The notes below the pieces were generated by a model that saw nothing but the letters and a program-made list of their open reading frames with translations, did not search any database and was not told the DNA's origin. A stretch of DNA of 64,000 bases, from the NCBI RefSeq assembly GCF_002252625.1, contig NZ_NQKW01000005.1, forward strand, positions 62,001 through 126,000, read 5' to 3'. The position numbers and the translations under genes are program-made. This document shows, piece after piece, positions 27,415 to 35,670 of this stretch (within the stretch, counting starts at the first letter, position 1; each line of letters begins with the position of its first letter). Source of the stretch: Synechococcus sp. 1G10. GTDB taxonomy: Bacteria > Cyanobacteriota > Cyanobacteriia > PCC-6307 > Cyanobiaceae.

Positions 27415-28896
27415 TCAGACCCTGGCCGCCATCCCCGTGGGCTCAAGCATCAACTTGCTGGAGCGCACGGAGTCGTCCATTTCGATCGGGTAGTTGCCGT
27501 CGAAGCAGGCGGTGCAGAAGTGAGAGGCGTTGTCGTGGGCAGCCTCGAGCATGCCCTCCTGGCTGAGATAGGCCAGCGAATCAACCTGGAGGTGATCGGT
27601 GATCTCCTGGAGATTGAGGCGCGCAGCAATCAGCTGGTCCTGGTTGTCGGTGTCGATGCCGTAGAAGCAGGGGTGGGTGACCGGCGGCGAGCTGATGCGC
27701 ATGTGCACCTCGGTGGCACCGGCATCGCGCAGGGCGATCACCAGCTTGCGGCTGGTGGTGCCCCGCACGATCGAATCGTCGATCACCACCACCCGCTTGC
27801 CGGAGAGCACATCCGGCAGGGGATTGAGCTTGACGCGGATGCCGGCCTCCCGCATCGCCTGGGTGGGTTGGATGAAGGTGCGGCCCACGTAGCGGTTCTT
27901 GATCAGACCGTCGGCGAAGGGAATGCCGCTGGCCTTGGAGAAGCCGATGGCGGCGGGAATGCCGGAATCGGGCACACCGATCACGATGTCGGCCTCCACC
28001 GCCGTTTCCCGCGCCAGCACCTCACCGATGCGGTGGCGGTAGCTGTAGAGAGATTCGCCGAAGAAGCGGCTGTCCGGCCGGGCGAAGTAGATCATCTCGA
28101 ACACGCAGAGCTTGGTGGGCTCTTCGCACCAGCGCTGGCGGGCCGGCACCGGATCGCCGGCGCTGAAGCGGATCAGCTCGCCGGGGCCCACGTCACCGTC
28201 GTAAGCCGCGCCGATGATGTCGAGCCCGCAGGTCTCACTGCTCACCACCCATTGACCCTGGTGCTTATCGCCGATGTGGCCGAACACCAGGGGCCGCACC
28301 CCATGGCCATCGCGCAGAGCGAACAGTCCAGCGGGGGTACCGATCGCCAGGCTGAAGGCACCACGGCAGCGGCCTGCCGCATCGCGGATCGCCTCCTCCC
28401 AACCCAGCCCCCCATCAACCGCATGCTGCAGGGCGAAGGCGATCAGCTCGGAATCGGTGGTGGAGGTGAACTGAATGGCACTGGCCTGCACCGACTGGCG
28501 CAGATCCTCGACGTTGACGAGATTGCCGTTGTGGGCCAGCGCGAACGGACCGAGGCGGGTCATCAGCACCACCGGCTGGGCATTGCAGACACGGCTGCTG
28601 CCGGTGGTGGAGTAGCGGTTGTGGCCCACGGCCAGATCACCGGGCATGCGCTCAAGCACGTCCTGATCGAAGACCTGGCTCACCAGACCCATGTCCTTGT
28701 GCAGCCGCACTTTGTCGCCGTTGAACACAGCGATCCCTGCCGACTCCTGACCCCGGTGCTGCAAGGCGTAGAGGCCGAAATAGGTGAGGTTGGCCACCTG
28801 CTGGCCAGGGGCGTAAACGGCGAAGACCCCACAGGCCTCTTCCATCCGGTCGGGCCTCTCCGGCGTGGGGTGCGCGCTTGCCACAGGCCCGTTCAC
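27415..28896 (-). CDS. purF: Amidophosphoribosyltransferase PurF
   Basis: PurF makes phosphoribosylamine from PRPP and glutamine, the first committed step of purine synthesis. The N-terminal class II glutamine amidotransferase domain begins CGVFAVYA, whose Cys becomes the catalytic N-terminus after propeptide removal. The C-terminal phosphoribosyltransferase domain has the PRPP motif VVVIDDSIVRGTTSR. Four Cys typical of Fe-S type PurF are present (including HFCTACFDG near the end). I list the GTG at 28896 (493 residues); ATG at 28845 (476 residues) is also possible. purL lies 25 bp upstream. Confidence 0.95.
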   Translation of the reverse strand: MNGPVASAHPTPERPDRMEEACGVFAVYAPGQQVANLTYFGLYALQHRGQESAGIAVFNGDKVRLHKDMGLVSQVFDQDVLERMPGDLAVGHNRYSTTGSSRVCNAQPVVLMTRLGPFALAHNGNLVNVEDLRQSVQASAIQFTSTTDSELIAFALQHAVDGGLGWEEAIRDAAGRCRGAFSLAIGTPAGLFALRDGHGVRPLVFGHIGDKHQGQWVVSSETCGLDIIGAAYDGDVGPGELIRFSAGDPVPARQRWCEEPTKLCVFEMIYFARPDSRFFGESLYSYRHRIGEVLARETAVEADIVIGVPDSGIPAAIGFSKASGIPFADGLIKNRYVGRTFIQPTQAMREAGIRVKLNPLPDVLSGKRVVVIDDSIVRGTTSRKLVIALRDAGATEVHMRISSPPVTHPCFYGIDTDNQDQLIAARLNLQEITDHLQVDSLAYLSQEGMLEAAHDNASHFCTACFDGNYPIEMDDSVRSSKLMLEPTGMAARV

Positions 28897-28921
28897 CTTT
28901 CTTTTACCTTTGCATTGTGCC

Positions 28922-31297
28922 TCAGCCGGCCGCGGCCAGTCGGCGCGGTAGAGCGTTCTCGTAGCTGATGCGCAGCTCCTCCACTGCCAGCGACAGCAGG
29001 CAGGTGCCGGCCTGCTTGAAGCTAAGGGCCTCCCCGGCCGCACCCACCCGACCGATCGGCCTGGCCAGCGCTTCCTGCTCCCCTTGCCGCTGGGCGTCCA
29101 GCAGCTCCTGCCAGGCCCGCTCCTGATCTGACTTGATCGACACCAACACCCTGGCGCCCCCTTCAGCGAACAGCAAGCGATCAAGGCGGCCCGCATCAGC
29201 GGGAATCTCCAGGACTGCACCAAGGCCAGAAGCGATGCAGGCCTCGGCGACCGCCACGGCCAGACCCCCGTCGCTGAGATCGTGGGCAGAAGCCACCAGG
29301 CCCGTCGTGATCGCCTGGCGCAGCAGGGCTTGCACCGCCCGCTCCAGCTTCAGGTCGGTCAGAGGAGGTCGGCCCGTGGCCAGACCATGGACACTCTCCA
29401 GATAACTGGAGGCGGCCAGAGCCAGCCGCCCTTCACCGTCGCCTGTGGCCAGAGGCACCCCCAGCAACCAGATGTGATCGCCAGGCGCCTGCCAGCCCAG
29501 ACCAGTGACGTGATCGAGATTGTGCACAAGGCCAACCATGCCCACCACGGGAGTGGGATGGATCGGCTGGAGGCTGCCATCAGGCCTCCGGGTTTCGTTG
29601 TAGAGGGAGACGTTGCCGCCGGTGACGGGGGTATCAAGTGCCAGGCAGGCTTCCGAGAGGCCGCGGCAGGCCATGGCCAGCTGCCAGTAGCCGGTGGGGG
29701 TGTCCGGCGAGGGGAAGTTGAGGTTGTCGGTGACCGCCAGCGGTTCGGCACCGACGCAGCTGAGATTGCGGGCGGCCTCGGCCACCGCCGCTGCAGCCCC
29801 CCGCTCCGGATCCAGGGCCACCCAGCGATTGGGACAATCCACGGTGGCGGCAACCCCACGGCTGACAGCAGCCATGGCGCCGTCACCCCGCTGGGGCCGC
29901 AGGCGCACCACGGCCGCATCGGCTCCACCTGGGGGCATCACCGTGTTGGCCTGCACCTGGTGGTCGTACTGGCGGTAGACCCAGCGCTTGCTGGCGATGG
30001 TGGGGTCATCGAGCAGGCGCAGCAGCACCGCACCCCAATCCAGGGGCTGGCCTGCCAGGGGACCACCCGTCGGTGTGATCCCTTCGGCGATGGCGGCAGG
30101 CAGGTCAGCTTCGCTCCAGCGCCAATGGGCCTGGATGGCAGCCGGCGGCTCACTGATCAGCTCGTGGTGGTTGATCGGAGTGTCATCGGCGAGGGCGCTG
30201 GCTGGCACCTCCGCCGCCACTTCCCCTCCCTGCAGCACCCGCACCACGTTGTCGGCCAGCACGCGGCCCACCACAGCGGCCTGCAGACCCCAGCGTCGGA
30301 AGCGGGCCATCAGGGCCTCCTCGCATCCAGGTCTGACCACGAACAGCATCCGCTCCTGCGACTCACTGAGCAGGAATTCGTAGGCGCTCATGCCGCTCTC
30401 CCGGGCCGGTACCCGGTCGAGATCGAGCTCGATGCCCAGCCCGCCCTTGGCTGCCATCTCCGAGCAGCTGCAGGTGAGGCCAGCGGCGCCCATGTCCTGG
30501 GCAGCGAGCACATCACCACTCTGGAAGGCCTCCAGGCAGGCCTCGATCAGTCCCTTCTCCAGGAAGGGGTCACCCACCTGCACCGCCGGGCGGTCATCCA
30601 GTGATGCGGCACTCAGCTCCGCCGAAGCGAAGCTGGCACCGCCCATGCCGTCGCGGCCGGTGGTGCTGCCCACGTACACCACCGGATTGCCCACCCCAAC
30701 GGCCCCTGAGCAAACGATCTCCTCGGTTTCCATCAGCCCCAGGGCCATGGCGTTCACCAGAGGATTGCCGGAATAGCTGGGGTCAAAGGCCACCTCACCG
30801 CCCACGGTGGGGACCCCCACGCAATTGCCGTAGTGGGCGATGCCCGCCACCACACCCTCCATCAGGCCCACGTTGCGCTCGTCCTCAAGTGGACCGAAGC
30901 GCAGGGCATTGAGCAGGGCAATCGGCCTGGCACCCATCGTGAAGATGTCGCGGAGGATGCCGCCCACACCGGTGGCCGCCCCCTGGAACGGTTCCACCGC
31001 CGAAGGGTGGTTGTGGCTTTCGATCTTGAAGGCCAGCCGCTGGCCCTCACCCAGATCCACCACACCGGCGTTTTCGCCGGGGCCCACCAGGATGCGCGGC
31101 CCGCTGGTGGGGAAGCCCTGAAGCAAGGGCCTGGAGTTGCGGTAGCAGCAATGCTCCGACCACATCACCCCGAACATACCCAGCTCGGCGCGGTTGGGCT
31201 CACGACCGAGCCGGCGACGGATCTCCTCGTAGTCGGCCTGGCTGAGGCCCTCCTGGCGCAGGGCCTCAGCGACCAGAAAAGAGGGTGTGGCAACCAC
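28922..31297 (-). CDS. purL: Phosphoribosylformylglycinamidine synthase subunit PurL
   Basis: This is the large ATP-dependent subunit of FGAM synthase, which works with PurQ and PurS (neither is in the window). The 791-residue protein is the stand-alone PurL size. It shows the N-terminal [12 protein letters not shown] and [21 protein letters not shown], the [15 protein letters not shown] motif, and a second copy of the AIRS-like fold with [11 protein letters not shown] and [15 protein letters not shown]. The start is GTG at 31297. It lies between dnaN and purF, as in related genomes. Confidence 0.96.
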   Translation of the reverse strand: MVATPSFLVAEALRQEGLSQADYEEIRRRLGREPNRAELGMFGVMWSEHCCYRNSRPLLQGFPTSGPRILVGPGENAGVVDLGEGQRLAFKIESHNHPSAVEPFQGAATGVGGILRDIFTMGARPIALLNALRFGPLEDERNVGLMEGVVAGIAHYGNCVGVPTVGGEVAFDPSYSGNPLVNAMALGLMETEEIVCSGAVGVGNPVVYVGSTTGRDGMGGASFASAELSAASLDDRPAVQVGDPFLEKGLIEACLEAFQSGDVLAAQDMGAAGLTCSCSEMAAKGGLGIELDLDRVPARESGMSAYEFLLSESQERMLFVVRPGCEEALMARFRRWGLQAAVVGRVLADNVVRVLQGGEVAAEVPASALADDTPINHHELISEPPAAIQAHWRWSEADLPAAIAEGITPTGGPLAGQPLDWGAVLLRLLDDPTIASKRWVYRQYDHQVQANTVMPPGGADAAVVRLRPQRGDGAMAAVSRGVAATVDCPNRWVALDPERGAAAAVAEAARNLSCVGAEPLAVTDNLNFPSPDTPTGYWQLAMACRGLSEACLALDTPVTGGNVSLYNETRRPDGSLQPIHPTPVVGMVGLVHNLDHVTGLGWQAPGDHIWLLGVPLATGDGEGRLALAASSYLESVHGLATGRPPLTDLKLERAVQALLRQAITTGLVASAHDLSDGGLAVAVAEACIASGLGAVLEIPADAGRLDRLLFAEGGARVLVSIKSDQERAWQELLDAQRQGEQEALARPIGRVGAAGEALSFKQAGTCLLSLAVEELRISYENALPRRLAAAG

Positions 31298-31362
31298 AGC
31301 ACGGAATCATCAGGGCTCCAGTGTGGCCGAGCCCGTGGCCCCGGCCTGCCACCGGTCAGGGT

Positions 31363-32175
31363 TCAGATCCAGGGATCTTCCGGCTCGAGTGGATCGGCAT
31401 CGAGGGGCCGTCGCCGCTCACGCCCGGCCCTGCTCTGTGGCGGGGCCGCAAACTCCCGTACGGGCTCCCCCCAGGCCTCGGGGTCATCCCAGTCCTCCTC
31501 CTCGTCAAGCCGATTCAAGGGGAGATCTTCCTGACGGGCTGTGGGTTCGAGGGGATCAGGCTCCTGCCAGGGCGGCTCCTCCAGCCAGCCCTCCAACCGT
31601 TCCTCGAAGCGCCCGCCCGCCTCCTCGAACTGCTCCCGCCAGCGGCGGGAGCGCCGCAAGAACTCCTGACGCACGCTGGCGCGCGCCAGGGGCAGATCAT
31701 CGAGGCCATGCAGGGCAGTCATCACCTGGCCGGGCTGCTGATCGACGATGCGCTCGGGCGAGAGCAGCCAACGGCTGCTGCCAGGCAGACGGGGATCGCT
31801 GCGGGCAACCAGATAGTCGAGGATCCGGCCGCTGCGCAACTCCACATTGGCGTCAGCGATCACACCCAGTAGTTGATTGTCGGTACCGAGCAGGGCCGCC
31901 TCAAAGAGGGTGGGCAAGCGCTCCAGTGTGGCGGGGTCGGTCTCTGCGGGCTCCCCCAGCACCAGAGCCTCCTGATCGGTGAGCCCGCGCAGCTGATTGA
32001 GCCGCCAGACCATCCGGCGGGTACCGAAAGCCGACGGCTTGCTCACCCAGCCCAGCAGGCGGTGCACGGGCGGGTGCATCCAACCGAGCAGACCAGCCCC
32101 ATGGTCGATCCCCTGGTGGCAGCGCACCCGGTGGCGCAGCAGGTCGCTGAGCAGCAGTTGCTCGGGCAGGGTCAC
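31363..32175 (-). CDS. Conserved cyanobacterial protein with PRC-barrel-like segments
   Basis: This is a 270-residue protein between dnaN and purL. Two PRC-barrel-like segments are suggested: residues about 5-60 (LLLSDLLRHRVRCHQG) and 95-150 (VELRSGRILDYLVARSDPRLPGSSRW, then ERIVDQQPGQV). The rest is a charged helix (RRWREQFEEAGGRFEERLEGWLEE) and an acidic, Pro-rich tail. PRC-barrels occur in photosynthetic reaction-centre H subunits and in RimM. The assignment here is from pattern only. The start is GTG 32175, 4 bp from the dnaN stop, so it is probably co-transcribed with dnaN. Confidence 0.75.
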   Translation of the reverse strand: MTLPEQLLLSDLLRHRVRCHQGIDHGAGLLGWMHPPVHRLLGWVSKPSAFGTRRMVWRLNQLRGLTDQEALVLGEPAETDPATLERLPTLFEAALLGTDNQLLGVIADANVELRSGRILDYLVARSDPRLPGSSRWLLSPERIVDQQPGQVMTALHGLDDLPLARASVRQEFLRRSRRWREQFEEAGGRFEERLEGWLEEPPWQEPDPLEPTARQEDLPLNRLDEEEDWDDPEAWGEPVREFAAPPQSRAGRERRRPLDADPLEPEDPWI

Positions 32176-32179
32176 GGCC

Positions 32180-33322
32180 TCAGCTGCGGATCTGAACGGG
32201 CATCACCAGGTAGGTGAAGGTCGGATCCTGCACAGAGGTCAGCACCGCCGGGGTCGTGGGGGCGTTGCAGCGCAGCTCGACCCGCTCGGATGTCATCGCC
32301 TTGAGCCCATCGAGGATGTAGCGGACATTGAAGGCGATCTCGATCGGATCACCGCTGATCACCGCTGGCAGGTCTTCGGAGCCGCTGCCCACATCCTGGG
32401 CATCGGCACTGATGTGAAGCTGACCGCTGCCGGGATCACTGCTGAGCTTGACGACATTGTTGTGTTGGTCGGCGAGAACAGCCACCCGCTCGAGGGCCTG
32501 CACGAACCCACGGCGATCAAGCTCCAGGGTCCGGGTGAAGCGATCGGGGATCAGCTGGCGGTAGTTGGGATAGGTGCCATCGAGACTGCGGCTGGTGAGC
32601 ACCTGGTCGGCCCAGAGGAACACCACCTGGCCGCGATCGCAGTAGAGGCTCACCGGATCGTCACTGCTGCAGGCGGAGAGCAGTCGCTCAAGTTCCCTCA
32701 GGGAGCGGGCTGGCACCGTGACCGCGAAGGGCTCACTGCCATCCTCCGCGCCGGAGAAGGCCTTCTCGAGGCGGAGCACCGAAAGGCGATGCCCATCGGT
32801 GGCGGCGCATTCGAGATCCTGATCCGCCAGGCCGAGGTGGACGCCGGTGAGCAACTGCTTGGCCTCATCACCGCTGCTGGCAAAAAGGGTGGCCCGCAAA
32901 CCCTTCACCAGCGCCTCCGGTTGAAGGCGCAGCGGAGTTCCGCTCTGAACAAGGGGCAGATCGGGAAAGTCCTCGGCAGAGAGACCGCGCATCTGGTAGC
33001 TGCCGGAGCGACTTGTGAGCTCCACCTGCTCCTGACCTTCTTCGCAGCTCAGGCTGATCGGGCTGTCGCTGGAGAGGCGCGCCACGATCTCGCCGAACAG
33101 GCGTGAAGGCAGGGTGATGGTGCCGCTGCTCTCCACGGAAGCGGGAAGGCTGGTCTGGATGCCAAGGCTGAGATCAAAGCCGGTCAAGCTGAGCCGGCCA
33201 GTGCCGGCATCGGCGGTGAGCAGCACATTCGCCAGCACCGGGTGGGTGGGGCGTGAAGCCACGGCACGGCTGACCAGCTGAAGGCTGGCGCTCAGTTCCG
33301 CCTGAGAGCAGACCAGCTTCAT
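32180..33322 (-). CDS. dnaN: DNA polymerase III beta sliding clamp DnaN
   Basis: DnaN is the ring clamp that tethers polymerase III to DNA. The 380-residue protein shows three repeated clamp domains, beginning KLVCSQAELSASLQLVSRAVASRPTHPVLANVLL. The later segments FPDLPLV, GTYPNYRQLIPDRF and IAFNVRYILDGL are typical, and the C-terminus ends YLVMPVQIR. ATG at 33322 gives the conserved MKLV start; the open frame beyond it is not clamp-like. It is transcribed away from the putative origin region at 33323-33826. Confidence 0.97.
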   Translation of the reverse strand: MKLVCSQAELSASLQLVSRAVASRPTHPVLANVLLTADAGTGRLSLTGFDLSLGIQTSLPASVESSGTITLPSRLFGEIVARLSSDSPISLSCEEGQEQVELTSRSGSYQMRGLSAEDFPDLPLVQSGTPLRLQPEALVKGLRATLFASSGDEAKQLLTGVHLGLADQDLECAATDGHRLSVLRLEKAFSGAEDGSEPFAVTVPARSLRELERLLSACSSDDPVSLYCDRGQVVFLWADQVLTSRSLDGTYPNYRQLIPDRFTRTLELDRRGFVQALERVAVLADQHNNVVKLSSDPGSGQLHISADAQDVGSGSEDLPAVISGDPIEIAFNVRYILDGLKAMTSERVELRCNAPTTPAVLTSVQDPTFTYLVMPVQIRS

Positions 33323-33502
33323 CGCGATACGACTCCAGAGGGAAACAGCCCGCCAAGGGCCACACCACGCTTCCACACCACTGCCGGAAGCGCAACGAGG
33401 TCCAGCTTGCTCGAACCGCTTTCCAACTGCCCTCTCCCCAATCCGGTTACTGGTTTTGTCTTGATGCAGAAGAAAACAAATCCAATCCGTAGTCGTAGGG
33501 GC

Positions 33503-33694
33503 TGGGGAAAAGGTGGAAAAGATCCATGGCCCAGTCACAGTCTCAGGTCTTACGAATCAGAACTGAGGAAAGAGCACCTGAATGTCGGCTGCAATCAAGG
33601 TTTTCCACTCTTTCCCGGATCTGGGGAAAACGTCGACATTTTCAGGGTGCTCGCTTTGCTCCTCTTTTCCCCGTGTTGAGGATCTTTTTCCCGT
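33503..33694. promoter_or_regulatory. Cluster of DnaA-box-like 9-mers
   Basis: Six 9-mers, three on each strand, each match TTTTCC at the first six positions and TTTTCCACA at six to eight of nine positions. Two are directly adjacent in tandem (33503-33520). Such clustering in under 200 bp, next to dnaN, is what a DnaA-binding origin would look like, though an exact TTTTCCACA copy is absent. Confidence 0.5.
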
Positions 33695-33764
33695 GGACGC
33701 TTTGACCAGTGCACCCGAGATCCGTTGTGATCCGCAAGCTCAGCCAGGCGCTCCACACAGTCCA

Positions 33765-33797
33765 AAGCCCCGCACCGGAGTCTCCGGTGCGGGGCTT
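33765..33797 (-). terminator. Strong hairpin downstream of thrC
   Basis: A perfect inverted repeat with a 12-bp GC-rich core stem (GCCCCGCACCGG paired with CCGGTGCGGGGC), extended by an A-T pair inside and two A-T pairs outside, with a 3-base loop. It lies 29 bp past the thrC stop. The trailing U-run on the thrC side is only UUU, so it may be a weak-tract terminator or an mRNA 3' stabiliser. Confidence 0.7.
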
Positions 33798-33826
33798 ACT
33801 GAGCTGTTGTGTTCAGATTTTCGCGT

Positions 33827-34885
33827 TCAGAAGCCCATCACCTTGGCGACCACATCCACCTCAGGTGCCAGGCCGGCATGGAAGGCCCCATCGCAGTTGT
33901 CGATGGCAGTGTTGGGATCCTTCAGACCGTTGCCAGTGAGCACGCAAACCACCGTGGCTCCGGCGGGCACCTGCTCCGCCTGCTGGAGCAGACCGGCCAC
34001 GGAGGCAGCGCTGGCCGGTTCGCAGAACACTCCTTCCTCCCGGCCGAGCAACTGGTAGGCCTCAAGAATCTCCTGGTCGGTGACAGCGTGGAAGGAGCCA
34101 CCGCTCTGTTCCCGCACGTTGAGGGCTTTCTCGCGGTTGGCAGGATTGCCGATCCGGATCGCGGTGGCGATGGTGTCGGGTTGCTCGACTGTGTGACCAA
34201 GCACCAGTGGCGCGGAGCCAGTGGCCTGGAAGCCCATCATCCGGGGGAGGCGTCGGCTGTGGCCTGCCTGCCGGTACTCCTGGAAGCCCATCCAGTAAGC
34301 ACTGATGTTGCCCGCGTTGCCCATGGGGATGCAGAGCCAGTCGGGGGCGTCACCGAGAGCGTCCACCACCTCGAAGGCGGCGGTCTTCTGCCCCTGCAGG
34401 CGGTAGGGGTTGAGGGAATTCACCAGCGTGACCGGGTAGGTGTCGGCCACTTCGCGCACGATCGCCAGGGCACGATCGAAGTTTCCCTTCACCGCAAGCA
34501 CTTCGGCGCCGTAAACCAGGGCCTGGGCGAGCTTGCCCTGGGCCACATAGCCGTCGGGGATCAGCACGAAGGCGCGCATGCCGCCGCGGCGGGCGTAGGC
34601 GGCAGCCGCGGCACTGGTGTTGCCGGTGCTGGCGCAGATCACCGCTTCGGCGCCGGCTTCCCGGGCCTTGCTCACCGCCATCGTCATCCCCCTGTCCTTG
34701 AAGCTGCCGGTGGGGTTGAGACCGTCGTATTTCAGGAACACCTTGATGCCACGGCCCAGCCGTGCCGCCACAGACGGCGCAGGGATCAAGGGAGTCGCGC
34801 CTTCCCTCAGGGTGATCACAGGGGTGGCCTCGCTCACCGGCAACCAGCGTCGGTAGGCCTCGATCAGCCCCGGCCAGTCCTGCAT
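33827..34885 (-). CDS. thrC: Threonine synthase ThrC
   Basis: ThrC is the PLP enzyme that converts O-phosphohomoserine to threonine. The 352-residue protein is of the short bacterial type. It has the PLP Lys in [11 protein letters not shown] (about residue 58), the [13 protein letters not shown] phosphate loop and the PMGNAGN substrate loop. I chose ATG at 34885 because [17 protein letters not shown] aligns with the N-terminus of short-type ThrC proteins such as that of B. subtilis. A GTG at 34930 would add 15 residues. It is the first gene on the far side of the putative origin from dnaN. Confidence 0.95.
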   Translation of the reverse strand: MQDWPGLIEAYRRWLPVSEATPVITLREGATPLIPAPSVAARLGRGIKVFLKYDGLNPTGSFKDRGMTMAVSKAREAGAEAVICASTGNTSAAAAAYARRGGMRAFVLIPDGYVAQGKLAQALVYGAEVLAVKGNFDRALAIVREVADTYPVTLVNSLNPYRLQGQKTAAFEVVDALGDAPDWLCIPMGNAGNISAYWMGFQEYRQAGHSRRLPRMMGFQATGSAPLVLGHTVEQPDTIATAIRIGNPANREKALNVREQSGGSFHAVTDQEILEAYQLLGREEGVFCEPASAASVAGLLQQAEQVPAGATVVCVLTGNGLKDPNTAIDNCDGAFHAGLAPEVDVVAKVMGF

Positions 34886-35004
34886 CGTTGGTTGCTGGCC
34901 CAGTCGCCGAAGAGCTGAAAGCAGGGGCACGTCGACCGGAGGACAGGCTGATATGAATCTACGCGCCCAGTTCCCAGCAGCTTCCTGCTACGAGCTCGGT
35001 TGGC

Positions 35005-35643
35005 TCAGGGGGCTGGCGACGGGGCCGTTGGCTGGGTTGCCGGGGAGCTTGCTTTCGGCGGTTCGCCGCCGGACTGGGCAGCTCCATCTCCGCGTAATCC
35101 GTCAAGGGGCGATTCGGAGAAGAAGCGCACAAGCTCGGAGATCGAGCTTGCTTTGCTCATCACCCCAAGCAGAGCAGGAATATTCACCGCCAGCTCCTGG
35201 GACGGATAGGCCTGCAGGAACCCAGTGGCGGTGAGGTTGCCGTTGCCGCTGGCCAGGCCTGTGATCAGGGCGCCCCGGATGGCCTGGACCCCCTTCTGTG
35301 GTGTCCGCAAGGGGGAGAAGATCCCCGCGAGCCGCTGAAGAAGCGCTTCGCCGATCCGCGTGGAGAGCAGCCGGCTGGTCAGCACGATCGGCAGGGTGAG
35401 TTGTTGGTTCAGCAACTTGGCCACCGAGGCCGGCTCCTGCTTGCCGAAACGCAGCACATCCGCCAGGAGCCCCCGGGCCTGTCCCGTCTGGGCCAGATGT
35501 TCCAGGTCGGCCACCGGAATCGAGCGTCGGAAGGCTCCACTCACGAAGACCACCTGTTCGGCGGCCTGCACCTGCAGTCCTGGCGTGACTGCACTCAGTG
35601 AAAGGCCCAGCAGGACGGCCAGGAGTTTGGGCGGACGGGCCAA
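35005..35643 (-). CDS. Exported DUF1400-domain protein without hydrolase domain
   Basis: This is a 212-residue protein with a signal peptide (about 5-28, LLAVLLGLSLSAV to QAAEQ). One DUF1400-type domain follows (about 28-180): VFVSGAFRRSIPVADLEHLAQTG, QQLTLPIVLTSRLLSTRIGEALLQRLAGIF, and AIRGALITGLASGNGNLTATGFLQAYP. The tail is a Gly/Pro/Ser/Ala-rich linker. In other proteins DUF1400 precedes an alpha/beta hydrolase, as in the gene at 43058-44632. Here the hydrolase is absent. The only start at the right place is TTG 35643. The biochemical role is unknown. Confidence 0.75.
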   Translation of the reverse strand: MARPPKLLAVLLGLSLSAVTPGLQVQAAEQVVFVSGAFRRSIPVADLEHLAQTGQARGLLADVLRFGKQEPASVAKLLNQQLTLPIVLTSRLLSTRIGEALLQRLAGIFSPLRTPQKGVQAIRGALITGLASGNGNLTATGFLQAYPSQELAVNIPALLGVMSKASSISELVRFFSESPLDGLRGDGAAQSGGEPPKASSPATQPTAPSPAP

Positions 35644-35670
35644 GATTTGAAACCTGGTGGTCTATTAACT

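Larger units (their letters stand above)
33323..33826. other. Intergenic region between dnaN and thrC: candidate replication origin
   Basis: This is the only gap over 300 bp in the window, and it holds no credible gene. Between 33503 and 33694 there are six sequences close to the cyanobacterial DnaA box TTTTCCACA: 33503-33511 and 33512-33520 (both minus, in tandem: TTTTCCCCA and TTTTCCACC), 33601-33609 (plus, TTTTCCACT), 33622-33630 (minus, TTTTCCCCA), 33665-33673 (plus, TTTTCCCCG) and 33686-33694 (plus, TTTTCCCGT, weakest). The region is less GC-rich than its surroundings. Its place next to dnaN matches known cyanobacterial origins. The end near thrC contains a terminator hairpin. Confidence 0.6.

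Noticed and set aside
27379-28968. 529-codon open frame antisense to purF
   Set aside because: purF is complete with all catalytic motifs. The opposite frame is open because of GC-rich third positions and has no recognisable domain.
29282-30604. 440-codon open frame antisense to purL
   Set aside because: It lies wholly within purL, and its composition (Gly/His/Gln-rich) is that of a shadow frame.
34953-35234. 93-codon plus-strand frame between thrC and the DUF1400 gene
   Set aside because: Most of it overlaps the DUF1400 gene antisense, and the peptide has no pattern of a real protein.
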